NCBI GenBank assembly: GCA_030605795.1
Contig: JAUWHR010000066.1
Span: 1 to 35,295 of the forward strand
Direction: 5' to 3'
Source of the DNA: Anaerolineae bacterium
Lineage (GTDB): Bacteria; Chloroflexota; Anaerolineae; Anaerolineales; E44-bin32
DNA: 35,295 nucleotides
This document shows positions 15,452 through 24,496 of the stretch, piece by piece (the first letter of the stretch is position 1; each line of letters starts with the position of its first letter). Under the pieces are notes generated by a model, which was not told the DNA's origin, made no database searches, and was given only the letters and a program-made list of their open reading frames with translations. Position numbers and translations under genes: made by a program.

Positions 15452-18400
15452 TTAGATGTCGAGATTCGCCATCTGCTCGTAGAATTTCCAGCGGGTGATC
15501 ACATCCTGCCGGATGGCCTCCAGCAGCTTTTTCGCTCGCTCGGGTTTCGTTTGGCGCAGGGAGCGGAAACGGTTCTGCTTGTACATGAACTCCTCAATGC
15601 TTTCCGTCGGAGCCTTCGAGTCCAGTTGCAGCGGGTTTTTACCTTGATCCGCCAGCATTGGGTTATAGCGATAAAGCGGCCAGAAACCGCTGGCAACGGC
15701 GTTCTTGTGCAGGTCTGTAGCGGTGGTCATGTCGATGCCGTGAGCGATGCAGTGGCTGTAGGCAATAATCAGCGATGGGCCTTTATAAGCCTCTGCTTCT
15801 CTGAAGGCTTTCACTAATTGGGTCATATTAGCGCCATAGGCCACCTGAGCCACGTAGATATTGCCGTAGGTCATGGTGATGGCGCCCAAATCCTTCTTAG
15901 GCATGTCCTTGCCCGCGGCGGCGAACTTGGCGACTGCCGCTCGAGGTGTGGCCTTTGAAGCCTGCCCACCGGTGTTGGAGTAGACGCCGGTATCGAGCAG
16001 TAGCACGTTGACATCACGTCCAGAAGCCAGCACGTGGTCCAATCCACCATAGCCGATATCGTAGCCCCAGCCATCGCCTCCGATGACCCACACCGACCTG
16101 GGCACCAGGAATTCAATCACGCTAAGCAGACGGCGCGCCATAGTATCATCGCGCTTCTCCAAGATTGACTTCAATTCCTCCACCCTCACCCGCTGCGTCT
16201 CGATCGCCTCCTGTGTGCTCAGATCAGCGGTCTTGATCGCCTCGACCAACTCGGCTTTTCCATTCAATGGGACTTTGTCAAGCAACTCTTTCGCGAAGGC
16301 GGTAAGTTTATCCGCCGTCAACCGCATACCCATGCCGAATTCGGCGTTGTCCTCGAAGAGCGAGTTCGACCAGGCCGGGCCACGACCATCAAAGCGTGGG
16401 ACATAGGGTGTAGTAGGCAGGTTGCCACCGAAGATCGAGGAGCAGCCGGTGGCGTTGGCGATAATCATGCGGTCGCCAAAGAGCTGAGTAAGCAACTTGA
16501 CATATGGGGTCTCACCACAGCCGGCGCAGGCGCCAGAGAATTCGAACATCGTGGGTAGAAACTGCGACCCTTTGACGGTGAAACGGTTGAAAAGGGCCGG
16601 ATCAGGATCAGGGATCGATAGAAAGTAATCCCAATTAACTACCTCCTGCTCCCGAATCGGCGGCTGTGGCGCCATGTTGATCGCCTTGCGGTCGGTCTTC
16701 TCTCCCTGCTCATCCTTGACGTAGGACGGGCAGATGTGCACGCAGGCTCCACAGCCGGTGCAGTCCTCGGGCGCCACCTGGAGAGTGTACATCATACCCT
16801 CCAAGCCGCGACCCTTGGCCGGTACGGCTTTCCAGCCGTCAGGCGCATCCCCATTGGCATATGAGGCGTCGTATATCTTAGGTCTGATCGCGGCATGCGG
16901 GCAGACAAAAGCGCATTGGTTGCATTGGATGCAAACCTCCGTCTCCCACACAGGGATTTCCAAGGCGACGTTGCGCTTCTCGAAGCGGGTTGTGCCGACC
17001 GGGTAGGTGCCGTCGTTGGGCAAGGCAGAGACAGGTAATCGGTCTCCCCGTAATGCGATCATCTCCGCCGTGACCTCTTTCACAAACTCTGGGGCGTGAT
17101 CCGGCACCGGGGGTCGGATGTGGATGGTGCTGGTAGCCTTCTCGGGCAGCCGCACCTCATGTATCCGCTCACCGGCAAGATGGGCAGCTTTGATGTTCAT
17201 GTCTACCACAGCCTTGCCCTTACTGCCATAGGTGTCCTCTACCGCCAATTCCATCATCTTCAGAGCCCGCTCCTCCGCTAGCACGCCCGAGATGGCGAAG
17301 AAAGCCGTCTGCATGATGACGTTGATGTGTCCACCAAGACCCAGTGATCTCGCCAACGAGTATGCATCGATGACATAGAACTTGGCCTGCTTTTCAATCA
17401 GCGCCTGCTGCACCTCGAAGGGCAAGTGATCCCAGACCTCATCCGGCAGGTAGGGACTATTGAGCAGAAAGGTGCCCCCCGGCTTGAGATGGCTGAGGAT
17501 GTCGAAGCGCTCTAAGAAAGCAAACGCATGGACGGCCAAGAACTCTGATTGGTCGATCAGATAGGTGCTGCGGATCGGGTGCGGACTGAAGCGCAGGTGA
17601 GAGATGGTCAGCGAACCCGACTTCTTCGCTTCATACACAAAGTAGCCTTGAGCGTAGTAATCGGTGGCCTTGCCAATGATCTTGATCGAGTTCTTGTTTG
17701 CCCCGACGGTACCATCACCGCCAAGGCCGAAGAACAGCGCTCGATGCTCACCCTCAGGCGCCGAGGAGAAAACGTCGTCCCATGGCAGACTGGTGTCGGT
17801 GAGATCATCGATTATGCCGACGGTGAAGTGGTTCTTCGGCTGCTCGGAAGCCAAGTTATCGAGCACCGACTTGGCCATGCCGGGGTTGAACTCCCTGGAG
17901 CCAAGCCCGTATCGCCCGCCAACCACCAGCGGCATGGCACTTCGCTCGATGCGACCTTCAACCATCGCTTCGGCGATAGCGTTCTGCACATCCAGATACA
18001 GCGGCTCGCCCGCTGCGCCCGGCTCCTTGGTACGATCGAGCACCGCGATCACTCGTACGGTCTCCGGCAAGGTGTCCACAAATGCCGCGCTGTTAAAGGG
18101 ACGGTAGAGGCGAACCTTGACCAGTCCCACCTTCTCCCCCTGGCCGACCAGGTATTCGACCACCTCATGCATCGTGTCGGCACCCGAGCCCATCATCACC
18201 GCCACCAGCTCGGCGTCGGGGGCGCCGACGTAGTCGAAGAGGTGGTACTCTCGGCCGACGATCTTGGCAAAGCGATCCATTGCCCCCTGTACGATCCCAG
18301 GGGTCTTTAGATAGTAGGGGTTGACTGTCTCGCGGGCGGCAAAGAATACATCCGGATTCTGGGCTGTGCCCCGGATGGCGGGCCGGTCAGGGGAAAGACC

Positions 18401-19033
18401 CCGCATGCGGTGGGCGATTACCCATTCCTCATCAATCATCGCCCGCATGTCATCATAGGTCAACTCTTCGATCTTCTGGATCTCGTTGGAGCTGCGGAAA
18501 CCATCGAAGAAATGGAGGAAGGGGACGCGCGCTTCCAGCGTAGAAGCCTGGGCAATCAAAGCAAGATCCATGACCTCCTGGATGTTATTGGAAGCTATCA
18601 TCCCCCAGCCAGTGGAGCGGGCGGTCATCACATCGCTGTGGTCGCCAAAGATCGACAAGGCCTGAGCCGCCACTGAACGAGCGGCGATGTGGAACACCGC
18701 CGGCGTCAACTCCCCGGCGATTTTGAACATGTTGGGAAGCATCAGCAACAAGCCCTGGGAGGCGGTGAAGGTGGTTGTCAGGGCGCCTGTCGTCAGGGCG
18801 CCGTGGACTGCCCCCGCTGCGCCGCCTTCGGACTGCATCTCAGTGACATCTGGAATAGTCCCCCAAATGTTCGGTTCGCCGCGCGCAGCCTTCTCATCGG
18901 CGATTTCACCCATCAGCGACGATGGGGTAATGGGATAGATGGCGATCACCTCGTTGGTGGCATAGCCCACGTGGGCTGCGGCCGTGTTGCCGTCATACGC
19001 CACCAACTTGCGCTTGGTTTTTTTCTTTGCCAT
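15452..19033 (-). CDS. nifJ: Pyruvate:ferredoxin (flavodoxin) oxidoreductase, single-chain
   Basis: 1193 residues, the usual homodimeric PFOR length. ATG 19033 follows AAAGGAG. Domain order is complete: pyrimidine-binding domain I (from VAYDGNTAAAHVGYATNEVIAIYPITPSS), domains II-III, then a two-cluster ferredoxin domain with CIQCNQCAFVC (C701, C704, C707, C711) and CTGCGACVHIC (C758, C761, C764, C768). The C-terminal TPP domain has CAGCGE (C836, C839) for the proximal 4Fe-4S cluster and GDGWGYDIGYGG near residue 987. SHCIAHG supplies the last cluster cysteine. It oxidises pyruvate to acetyl-CoA and CO2, reducing ferredoxin or flavodoxin, with CoA and TPP, in the cytosol. It marks an anaerobic or microaerobic lifestyle. 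It stands alone, with hairpins on both sides. Confidence 0.98.
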   Translation of the reverse strand: MAKKKTKRKLVAYDGNTAAAHVGYATNEVIAIYPITPSSLMGEIADEKAARGEPNIWGTIPDVTEMQSEGGAAGAVHGALTTGALTTTFTASQGLLLMLPNMFKIAGELTPAVFHIAARSVAAQALSIFGDHSDVMTARSTGWGMIASNNIQEVMDLALIAQASTLEARVPFLHFFDGFRSSNEIQKIEELTYDDMRAMIDEEWVIAHRMRGLSPDRPAIRGTAQNPDVFFAARETVNPYYLKTPGIVQGAMDRFAKIVGREYHLFDYVGAPDAELVAVMMGSGADTMHEVVEYLVGQGEKVGLVKVRLYRPFNSAAFVDTLPETVRVIAVLDRTKEPGAAGEPLYLDVQNAIAEAMVEGRIERSAMPLVVGGRYGLGSREFNPGMAKSVLDNLASEQPKNHFTVGIIDDLTDTSLPWDDVFSSAPEGEHRALFFGLGGDGTVGANKNSIKIIGKATDYYAQGYFVYEAKKSGSLTISHLRFSPHPIRSTYLIDQSEFLAVHAFAFLERFDILSHLKPGGTFLLNSPYLPDEVWDHLPFEVQQALIEKQAKFYVIDAYSLARSLGLGGHINVIMQTAFFAISGVLAEERALKMMELAVEDTYGSKGKAVVDMNIKAAHLAGERIHEVRLPEKATSTIHIRPPVPDHAPEFVKEVTAEMIALRGDRLPVSALPNDGTYPVGTTRFEKRNVALEIPVWETEVCIQCNQCAFVCPHAAIRPKIYDASYANGDAPDGWKAVPAKGRGLEGMMYTLQVAPEDCTGCGACVHICPSYVKDEQGEKTDRKAINMAPQPPIREQEVVNWDYFLSIPDPDPALFNRFTVKGSQFLPTMFEFSGACAGCGETPYVKLLTQLFGDRMIIANATGCSSIFGGNLPTTPYVPRFDGRGPAWSNSLFEDNAEFGMGMRLTADKLTAFAKELLDKVPLNGKAELVEAIKTADLSTQEAIETQRVRVEELKSILEKRDDTMARRLLSVIEFLVPRSVWVIGGDGWGYDIGYGGLDHVLASGRDVNVLLLDTGVYSNTGGQASKATPRAAVAKFAAAGKDMPKKDLGAITMTYGNIYVAQVAYGANMTQLVKAFREAEAYKGPSLIIAYSHCIAHGIDMTTATDLHKNAVASGFWPLYRYNPMLADQGKNPLQLDSKAPTESIEEFMYKQNRFRSLRQTKPERAKKLLEAIRQDVITRWKFYEQMANLDI

Positions 19034-19432
19034 AAACCGCTCCTTTCACTTCGCTAATATAAGCAGTCATACCTACGCGCCTAAGCGCGCAAATTATCAT
19101 AAGGGAATCAACCATTAAGTCTAGAACGCTTTGCCCCACTGTAACAGTGTAAAAGAGCATTGTGAACCATGGTACACCTATCACTATTCCCTTGCTGCAC
19201 ATTCTTCTTTGCCATTAATCACCACTTATCGATCTTTAAGTGGTCATTATTTCCGATTTACCAACAACTTACATGGTTTTCATACTCCAGGAAACTAGGG
19301 TTTAAATCGCCAAAACGATTATCTCTTTGTAAAGCAGGGTTTGAGGATTAGGATCAAGATACGACATCAGTTGAGTTCATGATGATAGCAGATTATGGGG
19401 AGTTGCAATCTATCATACAAAGACGAGATGGG
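19034..19432. promoter_or_regulatory. Palindrome-rich upstream region of nifJ; no gene seen
   Basis: This 399-bp AT-richer stretch has no convincing coding frame. It contains three inverted repeats: CACTG-TAA-CAGTG (19137-19149); GTGAACCATGGTACAC (19162-19177), a 16-base palindrome with one mismatched pair; and ACCACTTA...TAAGTGGT (19221-19228 with 19237-19244), extendable to 12 bases with one mismatch. On the minus strand TAGACT and TATGAT, 16 bases apart and between about 19095 and 19125, form a possible nifJ promoter. The first two palindromes lie just upstream of it, a sensible position for operators. Regulation by redox or oxygen is inference only. Confidence 0.45.
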
Positions 19433-19888
19433 TTAAATATTTTTACTACCCTCCATGTAGACCACCAGCCATCGTCCCAACAGGGGATATAGGAAGTCAC
19501 GTCCAGCCAGAATGCGGGAAGCACCCAGCAATCCAAACAAAAGGGTGAGGCCCCACCCTACCAGGATCATTCCCACCAATACACATCTCAGGGTCAAAAG
19601 ACCAGAAGGGAGGGCACCACCCAAACCATCAGGGAGACCACCCAACATCGTGCCATACAAGCCCCAGAACCCTAGTAGATACACCACCGAGAAGGCAGAG
19701 GGCATGGCTAGCTGGTAGATCAACGCCTGGAGCGCTTGAAAGTGGACGAACTTTGACCAATCACGCTGGGTGATCCAGATATGCAAAGGGACGATAAAAC
19801 CCAGAAAAGGGAGCAGCGCCCCGCTGTGGGCCACGGCTGCCAGGAGGCGCTCATCCTGGGAAGCCTGTTGTGCCGATGTAGACATCAT
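19433..19888 (-). CDS. DUF4870/Tic20-like small membrane protein
   Basis: 151 residues. Two adjacent ATG codons start at 19888, preceded by AGGAGGAA. The N-terminal motif (DERLLAAVAHSGALLPFLGFIVPLHIWITQRDWSKFVHFQALQALIYQL) is typical of DUF4870 membrane proteins: an amphipathic start, then W-x-x-F-V-H-F-Q-A-x-Q-A followed by 3-4 membrane helices. A Gly/Leu-rich loop separates the helices. Function is unknown for the family. Confidence 0.78.
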   Translation of the reverse strand: MMSTSAQQASQDERLLAAVAHSGALLPFLGFIVPLHIWITQRDWSKFVHFQALQALIYQLAMPSAFSVVYLLGFWGLYGTMLGGLPDGLGGALPSGLLTLRCVLVGMILVGWGLTLLFGLLGASRILAGRDFLYPLLGRWLVVYMEGSKNI

Positions 19889-20133
19889 TTCCTCCTAATA
19901 TATGAATAATGCACAAATAAACCTCGATTGTGTTAATTTATTGCATGTATACTGAGCAGTGTCATCACGTAGGTGTTTTCATTCAAAGACCACATGAAGA
20001 AAACCGATGTACAAAGACATATTCAGTATCATTTTTTTTCTCGGTATGTCAAATCAACAAAGGTTCGGTTCGTTCTATCGGCGAAAGAATTGACTAAGGG
20101 ATTCAAGCAACCAACCTCTTTCCTATAGACTCC

Positions 20134-20161
20134 TTGACAGTGCCAAAAAGCGTTCCATGAT
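20134..20161 (+). promoter_or_regulatory. Putative promoter of the sensor kinase gene
   Basis: A perfect TTGACA at 20134-20139 and CATGAT at 20156-20161 (4 of 6 in the -10) are 16 bases apart. The start would be near 20168, leaving about a 16-base leader with only a weak GAG ribosome site before ATG 20185. Confidence 0.5.
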
Positions 20162-20184
20162 AAACTACCTCGAGTTCGATCGAG

Positions 20185-23100
20185 ATGGCACTCTTGGGCA
20201 TTCTAAAAAAGGCTCGGCAGGGATCTGCGAATGATGCGATTTGGGCTTCGGCGTTGCGCGCGGCAGCTGGCGTGGCGCGCAAAGCTGCCTCGAGTGAGAG
20301 CGATGTACTGCGGGCGGTGACCGAAGAGTTGCAACACCTCAAATTGAGGAGCACGGTGGCACTTCTGACCCCAGATGGCCAACTAGAAGTGCAAACTCGT
20401 CCAGTTAGCCAATCCATAGAGAACACTCTTCGACGACTGACCGGTCTGCAGATTGCAGGCTATCGTTTCGATCCCCAACAGGTTGACATCTACCGAGAAG
20501 CCTTATCCTCCGGTGAGGCCGTTTTTACTACCAAACAGGCACATTCGGTTCGCCAAATAATGCCCAAAAACCTGCGACCGCTGCTGTCACGGGTTATGCA
20601 CCTGCTTGGTCGCGAACAACCGGCGATCGTCGCTCCTTTAATCCTGGGTGATCGTACACTGGGGACCATTAGCGTCACCGCACATTGGCTGACCGCAGAC
20701 GATAACCCCATGGTGGCGGCTCTAGCCGATCACATATCTATTACTCTGGGACACGTCCGATCTCGAAAAAAGATGGAAGCCTCCTTGGAGCGCGAGCGAC
20801 TACGCAACCAGGTGGCCGAAACTCTATCCAGCGCGCTTGACCTATCGACGGTGTTCGAACGCGTTATTCACCTAGCAGCCGAGATGACTAACGCCGACGC
20901 TGGGGCGATCACTCTCATCGAACCAGACGGCGAAACCGTTACCTACCCCTATATATTTGGGTTGCCAGACAGTCTACGCTTCCAACCCACCCCGCGCAGC
21001 CAGGGCTTGGCCTGGCTCATAATCGAAAGCCGCACTCCGATCCTCCTCCCTGACTACAGAGAACATCCAAACGCTCTACCCCACTGGGTCGATGCCGGCA
21101 TACGTAGTTTCCTCGGCGTGCCATTGATCGCCGGGGACGAGGTCATCGGAGGCCTGGGTTTTTTCTCCCTTGCCAAAGATCGACCCTTTGGGGAGGAACA
21201 GCTCGAGATAGCTCAGGCTATTGCTAGCATGGCTGCTATCGCCATTAAAAACGCCAGGTCGTACGCCGAAGCCACACGGCGTGCCAAGGAGTCTCAAGCG
21301 CTGATCCGCACTGCCAGTTACATCGGCTCTTCGCTCGACCATGAGATCGTGCTTCAGACCATCGCTGAACAGGCCAAAGCTTTGTTGCAGGCAGATGGAA
21401 GCCGCATACATCTGGTCGAACCCGAGAAGGGCATCCTGCGTTGCCTGATCGCGCTAGATCCAGAGGCTGAGGCTATTATGGCGATTGAACTGGAGATCGG
21501 CCAAGGGATCACCGGTTATGTCGCCGAGCAGGGCGTACCGCTCCTGGTAAATGACCCCTCCTCGGACCCACATGGTATACACGTATCAGGTCCGTTGGGG
21601 GACGAACCTGAATGCTTGGTTATGGCACCACTTAAAGTTCGCCAACGAACGATGGGGGTTATGACCGTGCGCCGCCTCGGCCTCAACCGACCGTTCTCCA
21701 CCTCTGACCTTGACCTGCTAACCGCTTTCGCTGCCCAGGCTGCAGTGGCACTCGAAAACGCCGACCTTTACGGTCAGATCGCAGCCCAGGCCCAGCGCTT
21801 GGAGACAGAAGTGGCTAAGCGCACCCGCGAGCTAGCTCTTTCTGAAGCCCATTATCGGGCGCTGGTTGAGACCTCACTGGCAGGCATCGTTCAGATCGAC
21901 ACCGAAGGTCGATTCACTTATGTCAACCAGGCCTTCGCTGATTTGCTTGAAATCACACCGGAGGAGATCATTGGGAAATCAGTGTCAAGCTACGAAGGCT
22001 TTATCCCTGAAATCCATGATGTAGTATTGGAGCGGTTTCATGCGCGCATGCGCGGTGAGCAGCCCGACCGCGGGGTTCACGACATAGAACTCATCACAAA
22101 AAACGGCCGGCACATCCCCGCCCTAATCGCCGCCAGCTTGATCACCGACGATGAGGGCATCCCTCAAGGGGCTACTGGCCTCATCTTCGATATCTCCGAA
22201 CGTAAGGGGCTTGAGGCCGCGCTGCAGACCGAACGAGATCGCCTCGACGCCATCCTGACCAATGTTGGCGACGCGGTGATGGTGACCGATCCCAATGGGG
22301 TGATTGAGTACGTCAACCCAGGCTGGGAGCGCTTGAATGGTTACTCAGCCGAGGAAGCCCTAAATAAAACTCCACGCTTCATCCAAAGTGGCCAACACTC
22401 AGTTGATTTCTACGCTGACATGTGGGAGACCATCCTCAGCGGAGAGACCTGGCGGGGCGAGGTTGTCAACTCCCGCCAGGACGGCACGATCTACGACGCC
22501 GCGCTCACCATCACCCCCGTGCTGAACGACGCCGGTGAGGTAATCAACTTCGTTGGCGTGCAGCACGACATCAGCGCCCTCAAGGAGCTCGATCGGATCA
22601 AGTCGCAGTTCGTCTCCGACGTTTCACATGAATTGCGCACCCCTCTCACCAACATCCGTCTCTACCTCGATCTCTTAAGTAGAACCTCTGAGGACCCCAC
22701 AAGATCTACCCGATACCTAGAAACGCTATCGCGCGAAAGCGAACGTTTGGCCAATCTGATCGACGACCTTCTCTCATTATCACGATTGGATGCAGGCGCC
22801 GTTCCTTTCGAGCCTGCCCCGGTTGATATCAATCCTTTGCTGACGAGTTTAGTTGAGGATCGAAGGACGCTTGCCTCCAAGCGAGGTCTTGAACTGAAAC
22901 TAGAGACTGATACGTCACTTCCACCGATTATCGGGGACGAACGCCTTCTTACCCAGGTATTCACCAACCTGCTCACCAATGCCATGAACTACACCCCAGA
23001 TGGGGGACAGATCACTCTGCGCACCTACCAACGGTTATGGGCTAGGGGTAGCTGGGTGGTGGCAGAAGTGGAGGACACCGGCCTGGGAATCCCGCCTGAC

Positions 23101-23298
23101 GAGATAACGATGATCTTCCGCCGCTTTTTCCGTGGTCATGCCGCCCAAGCTACTGCCGCGGCTGGCACCGGGCTTGGGTTAGCGATCTGCAAGGAAATCA
23201 TCGATCGACACCAGGGTCGCATAACGGCTAAAAGCGATGGCGTAGCCGGCCATGGCTCACGCTTCTACGTTTGGCTGCCCTTCCCAGAGATAGAATGA
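20185..23298 (+). CDS. Cytosolic multi-sensor histidine kinase (GAF-GAF-GAF-PAS-PAS-HisKA-HATPase)
   Basis: 1037 residues. Three GAF domains occupy about 30-185, 210-360 and 385-530; the second and third carry the typical SFLGVPLIAGDEVIGGLGF and VMAPLKVRQRTMGVMTV cores. Two PAS domains follow (about 555-675 and 685-800), each ending in a DISE/DISA linker. The HisKA H box is FVSDVSHELRTPLTNI with phospho-acceptor H815. The ATPase domain has the N box (N928, N932), G1 box EDTGLGIPP (963-971) and G2 box GTGLGLAI (994-1001). No membrane helix or signal peptide is seen, so ligands are likely cytosolic (small molecules, redox or light via bound cofactors). No response regulator is adjacent, so it is an orphan kinase by position. 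Confidence 0.93.
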   Translation: MALLGILKKARQGSANDAIWASALRAAAGVARKAASSESDVLRAVTEELQHLKLRSTVALLTPDGQLEVQTRPVSQSIENTLRRLTGLQIAGYRFDPQQVDIYREALSSGEAVFTTKQAHSVRQIMPKNLRPLLSRVMHLLGREQPAIVAPLILGDRTLGTISVTAHWLTADDNPMVAALADHISITLGHVRSRKKMEASLERERLRNQVAETLSSALDLSTVFERVIHLAAEMTNADAGAITLIEPDGETVTYPYIFGLPDSLRFQPTPRSQGLAWLIIESRTPILLPDYREHPNALPHWVDAGIRSFLGVPLIAGDEVIGGLGFFSLAKDRPFGEEQLEIAQAIASMAAIAIKNARSYAEATRRAKESQALIRTASYIGSSLDHEIVLQTIAEQAKALLQADGSRIHLVEPEKGILRCLIALDPEAEAIMAIELEIGQGITGYVAEQGVPLLVNDPSSDPHGIHVSGPLGDEPECLVMAPLKVRQRTMGVMTVRRLGLNRPFSTSDLDLLTAFAAQAAVALENADLYGQIAAQAQRLETEVAKRTRELALSEAHYRALVETSLAGIVQIDTEGRFTYVNQAFADLLEITPEEIIGKSVSSYEGFIPEIHDVVLERFHARMRGEQPDRGVHDIELITKNGRHIPALIAASLITDDEGIPQGATGLIFDISERKGLEAALQTERDRLDAILTNVGDAVMVTDPNGVIEYVNPGWERLNGYSAEEALNKTPRFIQSGQHSVDFYADMWETILSGETWRGEVVNSRQDGTIYDAALTITPVLNDAGEVINFVGVQHDISALKELDRIKSQFVSDVSHELRTPLTNIRLYLDLLSRTSEDPTRSTRYLETLSRESERLANLIDDLLSLSRLDAGAVPFEPAPVDINPLLTSLVEDRRTLASKRGLELKLETDTSLPPIIGDERLLTQVFTNLLTNAMNYTPDGGQITLRTYQRLWARGSWVVAEVEDTGLGIPPDEITMIFRRFFRGHAAQATAAAGTGLGLAICKEIIDRHQGRITAKSDGVAGHGSRFYVWLPFPEIE

Positions 23299-23332
23299 CA
23301 AGGTGACGAATGCCCCATCAAACGCAACCTGA

Positions 23333-23757
23333 TTACACTCGCGCCGCCTCCTCGCGCAGTGTCTCCTCCCACGCCTGCTCAGCAGGCATGAACACAACCT
23401 CGAATTGATCCACCGCCTTTTCCGATCGGTAGCGAAAAGACACAAATTAAATCTCCCGCATGACAAGCACATGGCCAGCAAGGAAATTGGTCTCGCCTGG
23501 TTGCCCCCGCTCCCCCGCCAGGAGGAAACTATTGGCGACATCTTCCACTTGTCCGAAGGTATAAGCACCCTCCGGAGCCTAGATTAGCGGTGGCAGCAGG
23601 CCGCGCACAAACAACTTGGTTAAATACCCAACCCCCCCTCCATGTTAACCGCCCACATGCGTCTCCGCGCCCGACGGGGAATCCCCAGTTCGTACCAACC
23701 GGCGTTGTGGAATATCAAATCCGGCGTTGATAGTGCATCAGCGAAGTTGCTTATTTT
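23333..23757 (-). pseudogene. Decayed NAD-dependent epimerase/dehydratase (extended SDR)
   Basis: Two minus-strand frames together read as pieces of one extended SDR. Frame A (23757 to stop 23620) gives DLIFHNAGWYELG...RMWAVNMEG, a typical epimerase segment. After a frameshift in a run of seven G, frame B gives YLTKLFVRGLLPPLI, a stop at 23579, then APEGAYTFGQVEDVAN and LAGERGQPGE. Another stop follows MREI, and the tail EKAVDQFEV ends at 23333. The N-terminal nucleotide-binding glycines and the catalytic YxxxK region are absent, so there is also a large internal deletion. The gene cannot make a working enzyme. Its 5' part runs into the DUF2148 gene end. Confidence 0.8.
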
Positions 23758-24266
23758 GAGCGATCGAAGTAGATGCTCTTTCCGGTAGCTGAAAGCGGGA
23801 TCCCCATCACGAAATCTGCATCAACCAACTTCATCTCGCGGGCAACAACCCCAACCCGATACATGACCCGGTTATCAACATTCATCAACCCGGCGATTTT
23901 AACCGCCGATCCCAGCGCGATCCCCATGTCCAACAAACGAAGAGCGCAGTTTGGGCCTTTAAATTGACCATCGAAGGTATTGATAAGGATACAATTCTCC
24001 GCGCCACATGCACCGCAGTTCAGATCTGCCACATCCGCGTCTTTTATGCCGATGAGTACCACGACCTCCGTGTCCAGCGTATTCCGCCCATCTCGTTCGA
24101 AGCCAGCGTCATCATGTTGTCGACCGTGATTGATCATCCCTCGACCAAGCCGTTGCACAGTCTCACCTTCGACCACTTCTACAACGATAAAATCCTCCCC
24201 GCGGGTCTTGGGAGCCGTGCGAGCGGCGATCGCCATCAAGTCCGCAACCATCCTCAGGCCTTCCAT
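23751..24266 (-). CDS. DUF2148 ferredoxin-like domain protein
   Basis: 171 residues from ATG 24266, which has AGGAGG six bases upstream. The adjacent ATG 24269 and an upstream start at 24338 are alternatives. Residues after the start (MVADLMAIAARTAPKTRGED) match the DUF2148 opening. The cysteine motif NCGACGAENC, and later a GPNC cysteine, could bind an iron-sulfur cluster, which is why the family is described as containing a ferredoxin-type domain. The activity is unknown. It is downstream of the NifS-SelD gene on the same strand but separated by a strong hairpin, so it is probably its own unit. Confidence 0.85.
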   Translation of the reverse strand: MEGLRMVADLMAIAARTAPKTRGEDFIVVEVVEGETVQRLGRGMINHGRQHDDAGFERDGRNTLDTEVVVLIGIKDADVADLNCGACGAENCILINTFDGQFKGPNCALRLLDMGIALGSAVKIAGLMNVDNRVMYRVGVVAREMKLVDADFVMGIPLSATGKSIYFDRSK

Positions 24267-24413
24267 CATCCTCCTCCTGGTAAGTTCTGGTCGAAATCGT
24301 TGTGCTTCAAGAATCGTCCACAGGTACCACCTCAGCACTAAATAATCATATTTGACCTATCATCATGGAAGTAATCACAGACTGCACTGAAAAAAGCTAG
24401 AGAAAGGGAACGG

Positions 24414-24452
24414 CATATATGGGGTGTGGGCAAAACCCACACCCCATATATG
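24414..24452. terminator. Perfect 17-bp hairpin after the NifS-SelD gene
   Basis: Positions 24414-24430 and 24436-24452 are exact complements over 17 bases (CATATATGGGGTGTGGG on the left), with a 5-base CAAAA loop. It begins 45 bases past the stop of the minus-strand fusion gene. A TTTTTT run appears on the minus strand about 20 bases further down. A smaller CTGCT/AGCAG hairpin at 24473-24488 with a T-rich loop lies nearer the stop. It likely separates the fusion gene from the DUF2148 gene. Confidence 0.6.
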
Positions 24453-24496
24453 ACCCCTTATCCCGCTGACGGCTGCTTTTTTTAGCAGACTCATCA

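Noticed and set aside
17549-18310. 253-codon plus-strand frame opposite nifJ
   Set aside because: Shadow of the highly conserved PFOR coding strand; no family features.
24323-24332. AGGTGGTACC on the minus strand, resembling the T-box consensus, before the DUF2148 gene
   Set aside because: No Stem I, no antiterminator partner for the AGG arm and no terminator; DUF2148 is not an amino-acid gene, so it is a chance match.
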